A stretch of DNA of 37,592 bases from Streptomyces sp. (GTDB taxonomy: Bacteria; Actinomycetota; Actinomycetes; Streptomycetales; Streptomycetaceae): contig JABFVM010000014.1 of the NCBI GenBank assembly GCA_013362785.1, positions 1 through 37,592 of the forward strand. The letters are read 5' to 3'. The notes under the pieces are model-generated. The model was not told where the DNA came from. It worked only from the letters and a program-made list of their open reading frames with translations, and did no database searches. Both the position numbers and the translations under genes were made by a program. Positions 30,192-37,554 of the stretch are shown here, in pieces (position 1 is the stretch's first letter; each line of letters starts with the position of its first letter).

Positions 30192-31643
30192 ATGCGCACT
30201 CACACCCTGTTCCCGTCACTCCTGCTGCTCGGCGCCCTCACCTTCACGGCGGCCTGCTCGCCCGGATCGTCCGACTCCCCGGGCACCGGCGCGGCCGGCG
30301 CGCAGGCCGGATCCGCTGCGTCCCCGTCCCCGTCGCCGGTCCGCACCGTCGACCCGTCGAAGATCAAGGGACTGGAGATCGTCAGCGACAGCAGCGAGCA
30401 CACCTCCTGCCCTTTTGCCACGAGCTACCCCGACGTCCCCGGTGCGCAGGCCATGACGGCCGCGATGAAGAAGGACGTCGAGGGGCGCGTGGCCGCGTTC
30501 CGCTCGGGGACGTGCGAAGGCGGCTCGGGCGGTGCGGACGGCCGTGAGCTCAACATCAGCCATCAGTTCCTGGTCGCCTCCGGTGACGTCCTCGGCGTAC
30601 GGCTCACCACGCAGGACGGCACCAGTGCCGGGTCCGGGCTGTCGGCGGCGACGTACTGGTACGACGGGAAGGCCGGCGCCCACCGCACGGCCCTCGGGCT
30701 CGTCGCCGAGGGCTCCGTGGACGCCTTCACGAGCGAGCTGAAGGAGCGGCTCAAGGGGCGGGAGGGCCTGGACGCCGCCGCCCTCGACGACACCCTCGCC
30801 GACCCGGACTCCCGGGCCGCCGTGCTGGACGACATGGCCTTCACCGCGGACGGCGGACTGCGGGTGTCCTTCGACCGCGGCGACGTGGGCGTCCCGGCCG
30901 CCGGGTCCTTCACCGTGACCGTCCCCAGGAAGACGGTCACCCCCTGGCTGTCCGGGTTCGGCGAGCGCGCCCAGCGGCAGACCTTGCAGCCCGACCGCTC
31001 GCTCGACCTGGGCGCGACGCGCGTCCCCGCCCCGTCCGTGCCCACGCACACCGCCTCCGGCGACGACGACACCGACTGCAAGAAGGTCAAGTGCATCGCG
31101 CTGACCTTCGACGACGGACCGGCGGCCCCGGAGACCGGGACCCTGCTGACCTACCTCGCGCAGTACAAGGCGCGCGCCACCTTCTTCACCGTCGGCCAGA
31201 ACGTCGCCGCCCACCCCGAGCTGGTCCGCGCCGCCGCCAGGGCCGGAAACGAGATCGGCAACCACTCCTGGAACCACCCCGACCTCACCAAGCTCACCCC
31301 CGAGCAGGTCGCCTCCCAGCTCAACCGCACCAGCGCCGCGATCAAGGCGGCCACCGGCAAGGAGCCCACTCTCTTCCGGCCGCCCTACGGCGCCGTCAAC
31401 GCCCAGGTGAAGGCCGCGACCAAGCTGTCGCCGGTGCTGTGGGACGTGGACACCGAGGACTGGAAATACCGTGACGCCGACAAGGTCGCCCGGACGGTCA
31501 TCGCCAAGGCGGCGCGCAACGACGTCGTCCTGATGCACGACATCCACCCCACGTCGGTCGCCGCCGTCCCGCAGATCCTGCGCACACTGACCGCCCAGGG
31601 CTACAGCTTCGTCACCGTCAGCCACCTGCGCGCCACGCTCTGA
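30192..31643 (+). CDS. Lipoprotein polysaccharide deacetylase (NodB domain)
   Basis: 483 residues. The N-terminus is a lipoprotein signal (LFPSLLLLGALTFTAAC, C22), then a Ser/Pro linker. Residues ~55-270 form a separate N-terminal domain resembling DUF3298/RsiV-like folds (WYDGKAGAHRTALGLVAEGS). The NodB domain from ~300 carries ALTFDDGP (metal-binding Asp), NHSWNHP (His ligands, ~356-362), RPPYG, VDTEDW and VLMHDIHP. It should deacetylate N-acetyl sugars of peptidoglycan or another surface polymer outside the membrane. No clear ribosome binding site lies before the ATG at 30192. It ends 30 bases from the convergent aldolase gene. Confidence 0.92.
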   Translation: MRTHTLFPSLLLLGALTFTAACSPGSSDSPGTGAAGAQAGSAASPSPSPVRTVDPSKIKGLEIVSDSSEHTSCPFATSYPDVPGAQAMTAAMKKDVEGRVAAFRSGTCEGGSGGADGRELNISHQFLVASGDVLGVRLTTQDGTSAGSGLSAATYWYDGKAGAHRTALGLVAEGSVDAFTSELKERLKGREGLDAAALDDTLADPDSRAAVLDDMAFTADGGLRVSFDRGDVGVPAAGSFTVTVPRKTVTPWLSGFGERAQRQTLQPDRSLDLGATRVPAPSVPTHTASGDDDTDCKKVKCIALTFDDGPAAPETGTLLTYLAQYKARATFFTVGQNVAAHPELVRAAARAGNEIGNHSWNHPDLTKLTPEQVASQLNRTSAAIKAATGKEPTLFRPPYGAVNAQVKAATKLSPVLWDVDTEDWKYRDADKVARTVIAKAARNDVVLMHDIHPTSVAAVPQILRTLTAQGYSFVTVSHLRATL

Positions 31644-31673
31644 CCCGCGACGGCGCCCCGGCGACGCCCCCGA

Positions 31674-32693
31674 TCAGGCCGCGCTCCGCGCCCGGGCGAC
31701 CAGGTCCAGCGCGATGTCGGTGATCATGTCCTCCTGCCCGCCGACCATGCCCCGGCGGCCCACCTCGACCAGGATGGAGCGGGTGTCCAGGCCGTGGCGG
31801 GCGGCGGCCGACTCGGCGTGGCGCAGAAAGCTGGAGTAGACGCCCGCGTAGCCGAGGCTGAGCGTCTCGCGGTCCACCCGTACCTCACGGTCCTGCAGCG
31901 GTCGTACGAGATCGTCGGCGGCGTCCATCAGCGGGAACAGGTCGCAGCCGTGCTCCCAGCCCATCAGGTCGGCGACCGCGACGAAGGCCTCCAGGGGGCA
32001 GTTGCCCGCGCCCGCGCCCTGCCCGGCGAGGGAGGCGTCGACCCGGACCGCGCCGTTCTCGACGGCGGCGACGGTGTTGGCGACGCCCAGGGCGAGGTTG
32101 TGGTGGGCGTGGATGCCGAGCTCGGTGGCCGGGTCGAGGACGTCGCGGTAGGCGCGGAAGCGGTCGCGGACGCCGTCCATGGTGAGGCGGCCGCCGGAGT
32201 CGGTGACGTAGACGCAGTGGGCGCCGTAGGACTCCATCAGCTTGGCCTGGCGGGCCAGCTCGGCGGGCTCGGCCAGGTGGGACATCATCAGGAACCCGGC
32301 GACGTCCATGCCCAGGTCGCGGGCGGCGGCGATGTGCTGGGCGGAGATGTCGGCCTCGGTGCAGTGGGTGGCGATCCGGACGCTGCGGATGCCGAGGGCG
32401 TGCGCCTGCCGCAGATCGCGCAGGGTGCCGATGCCGGGCAGCAGCAGGGTGGTCGGCACGGCGTGCCGCGCGGCGTCCACCACGGCCTCGATCCACTCCC
32501 AGTCGGTGTGCGCGCCGACGCCGTAGTTGATGCTGGAGCCGGCCAGACCGTCGCCGTGCGCGATCTCGACGGCGGCCACACCGGCGGCGTCCAGGGCGGC
32601 GGCGATCGCGCGGGCCTGGCCGACGGTGTAGCGGTGCCGGACGGCGTGCATGCCGTCCCGCAGGGTGACGTCCTGGACATACAGAGCGGTCAC
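31674..32693 (-). CDS. 4-hydroxy-2-oxovalerate aldolase (DmpG/BphI/HsaF family)
   Basis: 339 residues from GTG at 32693, which overlaps the stop of the dehydrogenase gene (GTGA). [18 protein letters not shown] is the DRE-TIM opening that supplies the metal-binding Asp and catalytic Arg/His. [12 protein letters not shown] gives the HxH metal ligands, and [16 protein letters not shown] is diagnostic. The C-terminal DmpG communication domain is [14 protein letters not shown] ... [14 protein letters not shown]. It splits 4-hydroxy-2-oxovalerate (or a longer homologue) into pyruvate and acetaldehyde, which is channelled to the acetaldehyde dehydrogenase partner encoded immediately upstream. An apparent fusion frame extending to 33752 is a shadow. 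Confidence 0.96.
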   Translation of the reverse strand: MTALYVQDVTLRDGMHAVRHRYTVGQARAIAAALDAAGVAAVEIAHGDGLAGSSINYGVGAHTDWEWIEAVVDAARHAVPTTLLLPGIGTLRDLRQAHALGIRSVRIATHCTEADISAQHIAAARDLGMDVAGFLMMSHLAEPAELARQAKLMESYGAHCVYVTDSGGRLTMDGVRDRFRAYRDVLDPATELGIHAHHNLALGVANTVAAVENGAVRVDASLAGQGAGAGNCPLEAFVAVADLMGWEHGCDLFPLMDAADDLVRPLQDREVRVDRETLSLGYAGVYSSFLRHAESAAARHGLDTRSILVEVGRRGMVGGQEDMITDIALDLVARARSAA

Positions 32694-33652
32694 TCGGCCG
32701 CCTCCTTGGCACGGTGGGCGGCCATGCGTTCCGCGGTGCGCAGCGCGGCCGAGGTCATGATGTCGAGGTTTCCGGCATAGGCCGGGAGGTAGTGGGCGGC
32801 GCCCTCCACCTCCAGGAACACGGACACCTTCAGGGCGTCCGACGTGCCCGACGCGCCCGACAGATCCGTCGCATCGGGGGCGAGGGCGCGCAGCGGGTCG
32901 TCGGCCCGTACGCGGTCGAACTGGACCTTCTGCTTCAGCCGGTAGCCCGGCACATACGCCTGGACGCGGCCGACCATCTCCTCGACCGACGCGGTGACCG
33001 CCTCCTCGTCGCAGTCGGAGACCAGGCAGTGCACGGTGTCCCGCATGATCAGCGGGGGTTCGGCCGGGTTGAGGACGATGATCGCCTTGCCGCGCGCGGC
33101 GCCGCCGACCTGCTCGATGGCCGAGGAGGTGGTCTCGGTGAACTCGTCGATGTTCGCGCGGGTGCCGGGACCGGCGGAGCGGGAGGCGATCGAGGCGACG
33201 ATCTCGCCGTAGTGGACCGGGGTGACGGCGCCCACCGCGGCGATGACCGGGATCGTGGCCTGGCCGCCGCAGGTGACCATGTTGACGTTCGGGGCGTCGA
33301 GATGGGCGTCCCCGTTGACCGGCGGGACGACGAACGGGCCGACGGCGGCCGGGGTGAGGTCGACGAGGGTACGGCCGAGCGGGCGCAGCACCTCGTCGTG
33401 GCGGCGGTGGGCCCCGGCCGAGGTGGCGTCGAAGACGATCCCGACATCGGCGAACTCGTCCAGCCTCACCAGCCCCTCGACGCCCTCGGGGGTCGTGGCG
33501 ACCTTCAGCCGACGGGCCCGGGCGAGCCCGTCGGAGTCCGGGTCGATGCCGGCCAGGGCGGCGATCTCCAGGGTCTCCGAGAGGCGCAGGACCTTGATCA
33601 TGAGGTCGGTGCCGATGTTGCCGGAGCCGATGACGGCGACCTTGGTGCTCAT
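32690..33652 (-). CDS. Acetaldehyde dehydrogenase (acetylating), DmpF/BphJ/HsaG family
   Basis: 320 residues, ATG start overlapping the hydratase stop (ATGA). The NAD-binding motif is [14 protein letters not shown] at residues 5-18, and the catalytic cysteine is C128 in [26 protein letters not shown] and [19 protein letters not shown] complete the family pattern. It oxidises acetaldehyde to acetyl-CoA with NAD+ and CoA, as a heterotetramer with the aldolase. Both genes are coupled by a 4-base overlap, as expected for stoichiometric subunits. Confidence 0.97.
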   Translation of the reverse strand: MSTKVAVIGSGNIGTDLMIKVLRLSETLEIAALAGIDPDSDGLARARRLKVATTPEGVEGLVRLDEFADVGIVFDATSAGAHRRHDEVLRPLGRTLVDLTPAAVGPFVVPPVNGDAHLDAPNVNMVTCGGQATIPVIAAVGAVTPVHYGEIVASIASRSAGPGTRANIDEFTETTSSAIEQVGGAARGKAIIVLNPAEPPLIMRDTVHCLVSDCDEEAVTASVEEMVGRVQAYVPGYRLKQKVQFDRVRADDPLRALAPDATDLSGASGTSDALKVSVFLEVEGAAHYLPAYAGNLDIMTSAALRTAERMAAHRAKEAAE

Positions 33653-34539
33653 CGCCGGGCTCCTTCCGGGACCGGGACCTCGGGAGTAGCTTCCGGGGCG
33701 AACGTGACGCGTACCGGGCCGAGCTCCGAGATGTGCGCCTCGAACACATCACCCGGGGCGGCGGGGGCCATCGGGCCCAGGGCGCCGGTCAGCACCAGGT
33801 CGCCCGCACGCAGCGGGTCGCCGCGCTCGGCGAGGGCCGAGGCGAGCCATACGGCCGCGTTGAGGGGGCTGCCGAGACAGGCGGCGCCGTTGCCCTCGGA
33901 GGCCGTCTCGCCGTTACGGCTCATGGTCATCGTCACGGCCCGCAGATCGACCCGGGTGAGCGGTACGGGGGTGCCGCCGAGGACGTACAGGCCGCAGGAG
34001 GCGTTGTCGGCGACCGTGTCCACGAGGGAGATGTCCCAGCCGGCGATACGGCTGTCCACGATCTCCAGGGCGGGCAGCGCGAAGTCGACGGCGCGCAGCA
34101 GATCGACGACCGTGCACTCGCGGTGCGGCAGGTCGCGGCCGAGCACGAGCGCGACCTCGGCCTCCACCTTGGGCTGGAGCAGCCGCCCGGCGGGCACCGT
34201 ACCGCCGTCCACCACCGCCATGTCGGCGAACAGGGCGCCGAAGTCGGGCCGGTCCACGCCGAGTTGGCGCTGCACGGCCGGCGAGGTCAGACCGATCTTG
34301 CGGCCGACGACGCGACGCCCGGCGTCCAGCGCCCGCCGGACGTTCAGCTGCTGCACGGCGTACGCGGTCTCCAGGTCGCCGCCGCCGTCGAACGGATCGC
34401 GGCCGCCGTCGAACAGATCCCGCACCGGCGGACAGGCGACGCCGGTACGGGCCGCCTCCGCCAGCACATCGGCGGCCTTGGCAACGGCCGGTGGAACGCC
34501 GTCCGGGCGGGCGTCGCCGCTGTCGGGCTCGATCGACAT
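33649..34539 (-). CDS. 2-keto-4-pentenoate hydratase (MhpD/DmpE/HsaE family)
   Basis: 296 residues, ATG at 34539 with GGAGG five bases upstream. The family core is clear: [18 protein letters not shown], the metal ligands in [16 protein letters not shown] (two Glu) and [11 protein letters not shown], and [12 protein letters not shown]. It adds water to 2-hydroxypenta-2,4-dienoate, producing 4-hydroxy-2-oxovalerate for the aldolase two genes downstream. The related 4-oxalocrotonate decarboxylase is the main alternative. The N-terminus is about 35 residues longer than usual and contains a seven-codon duplication, [14 protein letters not shown]. First gene of the three-gene operon; probably controlled by the divergent IclR gene. 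Confidence 0.94.
   Translation of the reverse strand: MSIEPDSGDARPDGVPPAVAKAADVLAEAARTGVACPPVRDLFDGGRDPFDGGGDLETAYAVQQLNVRRALDAGRRVVGRKIGLTSPAVQRQLGVDRPDFGALFADMAVVDGGTVPAGRLLQPKVEAEVALVLGRDLPHRECTVVDLLRAVDFALPALEIVDSRIAGWDISLVDTVADNASCGLYVLGGTPVPLTRVDLRAVTMTMSRNGETASEGNGAACLGSPLNAAVWLASALAERGDPLRAGDLVLTGALGPMAPAAPGDVFEAHISELGPVRVTFAPEATPEVPVPEGARR
34381..34419 (-). repeat. 21-bp-period duplication in the hydratase gene
   Basis: GCCGCCGTCGAACGGATC (34381-34398) and GCCGCCGTCGAACAGATC (34402-34419) are offset by exactly seven codons and differ at one position. Confidence 0.85.
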
Positions 34540-34550
34540 GGGGACCTCCA

Positions 34551-34620
34551 GTGAGGGTGAGGGTGAGGGTGAGGGGGATGGGGATGGGGAGTTTGGGGGA
34601 GTGGGGCTTGGGGGGGGGCG
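34551..34620. repeat. Purine-rich G tract with four GTGAGG units
   Basis: GTGAGG is repeated four times (34551-34574), followed by runs of four or more G to 34620, with almost no C on the plus strand. It forms the transcribed leader of the catabolic operon (C-rich on the mRNA sense strand) and could form a G-quadruplex on the template. Confidence 0.8.
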
Positions 34621-34651
34621 GTGGCTTGCTCTGCGCCGCCCGGTGAGGTCC

Positions 34652-34681
34652 GGTATAGACGCCGAGTCCGCGATGGGCCAA
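34652..34681 (-). promoter_or_regulatory. Promoter of the hydratase-dehydrogenase-aldolase operon
   Basis: On the minus strand TTGGCC (34681-34676) and TATACC (34657-34652) are separated by 18 bases. Transcription would begin near 34645, giving a leader of ~105 bases that contains the G/C-skewed tract. Confidence 0.5.
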
Positions 34682-34687
34682 AGTTTA

Positions 34688-34702
34688 TTCCGTGGTACGG
34701 AA
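34688..34702. promoter_or_regulatory. Perfect palindrome, candidate IclR-family operator
   Basis: TTCCGT-GGT-ACGGAA. It includes the proposed GTG start codon of the IclR gene and lies seven bases upstream of the -35 box of the divergent catabolic operon, well placed for joint control and autoregulation. Confidence 0.72.
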
Positions 34703-35444
34703 CAACGCGAGCGCCAGCATGCTCGACAAAGCAGCGTTCATCCTGGAGGCCTTCAGCCCGAGCGGCGGACCGTTCCGTCTGTCGGAACTGTCGGAGCGCA
34801 CCAGCCTGCCCAAGCCGACGGTGCACCGGCTGGCGGCGGACCTCGTACGGCTGGGCTGGCTGGAGCGCTCGGGACCGCAGTACCGGCTGGGCGCGAAGCT
34901 CTTCGAGCTCGGCTCGCTCGTCCCGCACCGGCTCGATCTGCGGGAGACGGCGCTGCCCTTCCTCCAGGACCTGTTCGAGGCCACCCGCGAGACCGTCCAC
35001 CTCGGCGTCCGCGAGGGCATGGAGGTGGTCTACCTCGAACGCATCCACGGCCACGAGGCCCTGCGACTGCCCTCCCGCATCGGCGGCAGCCTGCCGCTGA
35101 GCTGCACCGGCGTGGGCAAGGCCCTGCTCGCCTTCTCCGGCCCCGAACTGACCGAGGAACTGCTGTCCCGGCCCCTGCCCAGCCTCACGCCCTACTCGAT
35201 CACCGACCCGGCACGCCTGCGCATGGCCCTGGAGAAGATCCAGGTCTCCGGCCTGGCCTACGAGGAGCAGGAGGCCGCGGCGGGCGTCGCCTGCATCGCG
35301 GCCCCCGTGTTCGCCGGCGGCGGCACCACCGTCGCCGCCCTCTCGGTGGCCGTCCCCCGCTCCCGCTTCAGCCCGGCCCAACTCGCCCCCGCGGTACGGA
35401 CGGCGGCGCTGGGGCTGTCGCGGGTGCTGCGCGCGGGGACCTGA
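34692..35444 (+). CDS. IclR family transcriptional regulator
   Basis: 250 residues. N-terminal winged helix at ~10-70: [49 protein letters not shown] (in two parts), then the effector-binding domain with [35 protein letters not shown] and the closing [25 protein letters not shown] segment. GTG at 34692 gives a complete N-terminus but has no ribosome binding site and would suit a leaderless message; ATG at 34719 is an alternative. It faces the meta-cleavage operon and probably controls it in response to a pathway compound. Confidence 0.93.
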   Translation: MVRNNASASMLDKAAFILEAFSPSGGPFRLSELSERTSLPKPTVHRLAADLVRLGWLERSGPQYRLGAKLFELGSLVPHRLDLRETALPFLQDLFEATRETVHLGVREGMEVVYLERIHGHEALRLPSRIGGSLPLSCTGVGKALLAFSGPELTEELLSRPLPSLTPYSITDPARLRMALEKIQVSGLAYEEQEAAAGVACIAAPVFAGGGTTVAALSVAVPRSRFSPAQLAPAVRTAALGLSRVLRAGT

Positions 35445-35469
35445 GAGAAGCATCCGGTCGCCCGGAGTC

Positions 35470-36675
35470 TCAGCCGGTGCCGGGCTGGACGAGCTTGAAG
35501 AGGAGGCGGGCGGCGGCGCGCCGGGCGGACTGCCGCAGGCTCGGACGACGAGCCGGAACCGGTACGGGGGTTCCGCCCAGGCGCGGGAAGAGCGCCTCGG
35601 CGTTCGTGCGGTTCACGGCCCGGAGCGTGCCCGCGTCGACACCGCTGTCGAGGCCGTTCGCGAAGTACTGCCCGGCGACCGTCGGCGCGAACGGCCAGTC
35701 GCTGCCGAACAGCACGTGCCCAGGCCGGGCGAACGCGAGCAGGGTGGGCAGCGCGGCCGGGCTGGAGGACAGCGCCGTGTCGAAGTAGAAGGAACGGAGG
35801 TCGTCCAGGACGTCGAGCGGGCTGCGTCCGGTGTCGCCGGCGATGGACACGGCCATGCGATGGGAGGCGTACGGCACGAAGCCGCCCGCGTGGCTGAGGA
35901 TGAACCGGATGTCCGGGTACCTGGGCACGATGCCGTTGCGGACGAGCAGATAGGCGGCCCGGGTGGTGTCGAGGAGGAAGTCGGCGGCGAACGGCGGGAC
36001 GTTCTCGACGGACGGCGCCGGGAGGTCGGCGGGGTGCACGAGGACGACGGCGCTGTGCTTGTTGAGGGTCCGCCATAGGGCGTTCTGGTCGCGATGGCCG
36101 CCGTAGCTGCGGTAGCTGCCGTCGCTGCCGTGTTCGCGTTGCCCCTCCTGCCCCTCCTGCCCCTCCTGCCCCTCCTGTCTGCCCTGTCTGCCCTGTCTGC
36201 CCTGTCTGCCCTGTCCGTCCTGTCCGTCCTTCCCGTCCTGACCGTCCGCGCCCAGGTAGACCCCCCGGTTGTTGGCCAGCAAGGTGACGCCGTCGGCGCC
36301 CAGTTCGGTCAGCGCGCGCTCCGCCTCGGTGGCGGATGCGGCGATGTCGGGCATGGGGAGGGTGGCGAAGTACCCGAAGCGGCCGGGGTGTTCGGCGGCC
36401 AGCCTTGCGCAGTGATCGTTGAGGCGGCGGGCCAGGTCGGCGGCTTCCCCCGGATCCGTGAGGAACCCGGTGCCCGGGGTGGAGACGGACAGGATCGCCG
36501 TGCCGGTGCCCAGCAGATTCATCACCTCCAGGGCCGACTCGGGGCTCCAGTCCGGCAGTTGACGGCCACCGGCCTCGGTGATGCCCGCCTTGGCGAGGAG
36601 GTCCCGGTAGAAGGCGGGGACGAGGTGCTGATGGACGTCGATCCGGCTCGGGGTCGGGGTCGGGGACGCGGTCAT
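35470..36675 (-). CDS. Amidohydrolase of the ACMSD-like family with a repeat insertion
   Basis: 401 residues from ATG at 36675, with AGGAG nine bases upstream. The metal site is recognisable: DVHQHLVP (H15, H17), VLVHPADL (H214), FILSHAGGF and FGSDWPF (Asp). This is the amidohydrolase-2 family that includes 2-amino-3-carboxymuconate-6-semialdehyde decarboxylase; decarboxylation or hydrolysis of a ring-cleavage product would suit the neighbouring lower meta pathway. After GVYLGAD the loop is expanded by about 45-50 residues of Gln/Gly/Arg/Glu repeats (residues ~145-180) and a Ser/Tyr/His-rich segment, then resumes at ALWRTLNKHSAVVLVHP. Convergent with the IclR gene, 25 bases apart. Confidence 0.9.
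   Translation of the reverse strand: MTASPTPTPSRIDVHQHLVPAFYRDLLAKAGITEAGGRQLPDWSPESALEVMNLLGTGTAILSVSTPGTGFLTDPGEAADLARRLNDHCARLAAEHPGRFGYFATLPMPDIAASATEAERALTELGADGVTLLANNRGVYLGADGQDGKDGQDGQGRQGRQGRQGRQEGQEGQEGQEGQREHGSDGSYRSYGGHRDQNALWRTLNKHSAVVLVHPADLPAPSVENVPPFAADFLLDTTRAAYLLVRNGIVPRYPDIRFILSHAGGFVPYASHRMAVSIAGDTGRSPLDVLDDLRSFYFDTALSSSPAALPTLLAFARPGHVLFGSDWPFAPTVAGQYFANGLDSGVDAGTLRAVNRTNAEALFPRLGGTPVPVPARRPSLRQSARRAAARLLFKLVQPGTG
36142..36240 (-). repeat. Eleven in-frame 9-bp units within the amidohydrolase gene
   Basis: Plus-strand units: CCCCTCCTG four times (36142-36177), TCTGCCCTG four times (36178-36213), then three variants of TCCGTCCTG (36214-36240). On the coding strand they encode three (Q/K)DG, four QGR and four QEG triplets. 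Confidence 0.95.
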
Positions 36676-36702
36676 GGGGTCGGCTCCTGGGGTTCCCGTG
36701 GG

Positions 36703-36730
36703 TGCGGTGCTGCGGTGCTGCGGTGCTGCG
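36703..36730. repeat. Three and a half 8-bp units upstream of the amidohydrolase
   Basis: TGCGGTGC at 36703-36710, 36711-36718 and 36719-36726, then TGCG. Intergenic between the TetR stop (36801) and the amidohydrolase start (36675). Confidence 0.8.
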
Positions 36731-36800
36731 GCGGTGCGAAGTGATGCTGACGAGGACAGCCGGGCGGCCTCCGCCTTCTCGGCCCTCTCGGCGGCGGCGG

Positions 36801-37439
36801 TCAGGGGCGCGGTGCGCTCCTCTCCGCCATCCCGGTGGCCGCGTCGAAGACCAGCCGCGCGTGCAGGTCGAACATCGCCGGCAGGTCGACGGCGTCCCCG
36901 TGGATCTCCCGCTGCACGAACAGACCGTCGGCGCCCGCGACCGCGTAGGTGGTGAGGGTGTGCACGGCCGCGTCGTCCAGGCCGGGGAACAGGGTCTCGA
37001 TCATCTCGGTGATCTTCCGCCCGGCGATCTCGCGGACCTGGAGGAACACGGTGCGCCCCCGGGGTTCGGCGGGCCGCCGCTCCAGCGCGAGCATGAGGCC
37101 CAGGCGCAGGAAGTCCGGCGCTTCGACCAGGGACTTCGCGACGTTCGCCGCCATGGCGACGGTCCGCTCCAACGGGGTGCCGTACCCCTCGCCCGGCAAC
37201 TCCACGGCCGCCAGCCAGGTCGCGAAACTGCGCTCGATGACCGCGGCGATCAGGTCGTCCTTGTCCTTGAAGTGCCAGTAGATCGAGCTGGCGGGCAACC
37301 CGCACTTGGCGCTGACGGCCGCGATCGACGTCCCCTCGTAGCCGCGCTCACCCGCGATCTCCACGGCGGCGTCGAGGATGCGCTGCCGTGACTCCACCCC
37401 GTTCGCACGCTTCCTGCGCGTGGTCTGCGGCCTGGTCAT
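36801..37439 (-). CDS. TetR family transcriptional regulator
   Basis: 212 residues from ATG at 37439, chosen because GGAGG stands nine bases upstream; an in-frame start at 37505 would lie inside the operator. The DNA-binding domain is at ~15-60: RQRILDAAVEIAGERGYEG, TSIAAVSAKCGLPASSIYWHF. The C-terminal ligand domain resembles the TetR_C group with RLGLMLALERRPAE. It is divergent from the gene at 37555, with a 32-bp palindrome between them, so it probably represses itself and that gene. It may also control the amidohydrolase 125 bases downstream. Confidence 0.92.
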   Translation of the reverse strand: MTRPQTTRRKRANGVESRQRILDAAVEIAGERGYEGTSIAAVSAKCGLPASSIYWHFKDKDDLIAAVIERSFATWLAAVELPGEGYGTPLERTVAMAANVAKSLVEAPDFLRLGLMLALERRPAEPRGRTVFLQVREIAGRKITEMIETLFPGLDDAAVHTLTTYAVAGADGLFVQREIHGDAVDLPAMFDLHARLVFDAATGMAERSAPRP

Positions 37440-37467
37440 ACGCACCGCCCTCCTGCCGTGCCGGCAC

Positions 37468-37496
37468 TTGACCGTCTCCGGGACCGAGCTTACCGT
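37468..37496 (+). promoter_or_regulatory. Promoter of the gene starting at 37555
   Basis: TTGACC (37468-37473) and TACCGT (37491-37496) with exactly 17 bases between, a good match to a principal-sigma promoter. The -10 box and predicted start point (~37503) overlap the palindrome at 37495-37526. Confidence 0.65.
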
Positions 37497-37526
37497 AGCG
37501 GTCATTCCAATTGGAGTGAACGCTAC
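37495..37526. promoter_or_regulatory. 32-bp near-perfect palindrome, candidate TetR operator
   Basis: Arms GTAGCGGTCATTCCAA and TTGGAGTGAACGCTAC are inverted repeats at 14 of 16 pairs, with the perfect core TCCAATTGGA at 37506-37515. It lies between the divergent TetR gene and the gene at 37555. Confidence 0.8.
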
Positions 37527-37554
37527 AGCAAGAGTCGACAGGGAGGTGCGCCTG

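Noticed and set aside
24693..30203. 1836-codon open frame on the minus strand opposite the nSTAND gene
   Set aside because: It is the high-GC antisense shadow of real plus-strand genes; it shows no domain motifs and the plus strand has Walker A/B and WD40 signatures.
31674..33752. Apparent fusion protein of the dehydrogenase region with the aldolase
   Set aside because: The upstream part is out of frame with dehydrogenase codons. The GTG at 32693 overlapping the dehydrogenase stop is a normal coupled start.
32714..35788. 1024-codon plus-strand frame across the meta-cleavage operon
   Set aside because: Antisense shadow of three genes with intact catalytic motifs on the minus strand; no start signal or recognisable domain.
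36094..36744. Hydrophobic Leu/Ala repeat protein on the plus strand opposite the amidohydrolase
   Set aside because: It is the antisense reading of the 9-bp array. The minus-strand frame carries conserved metal ligands on both sides of the repeat.
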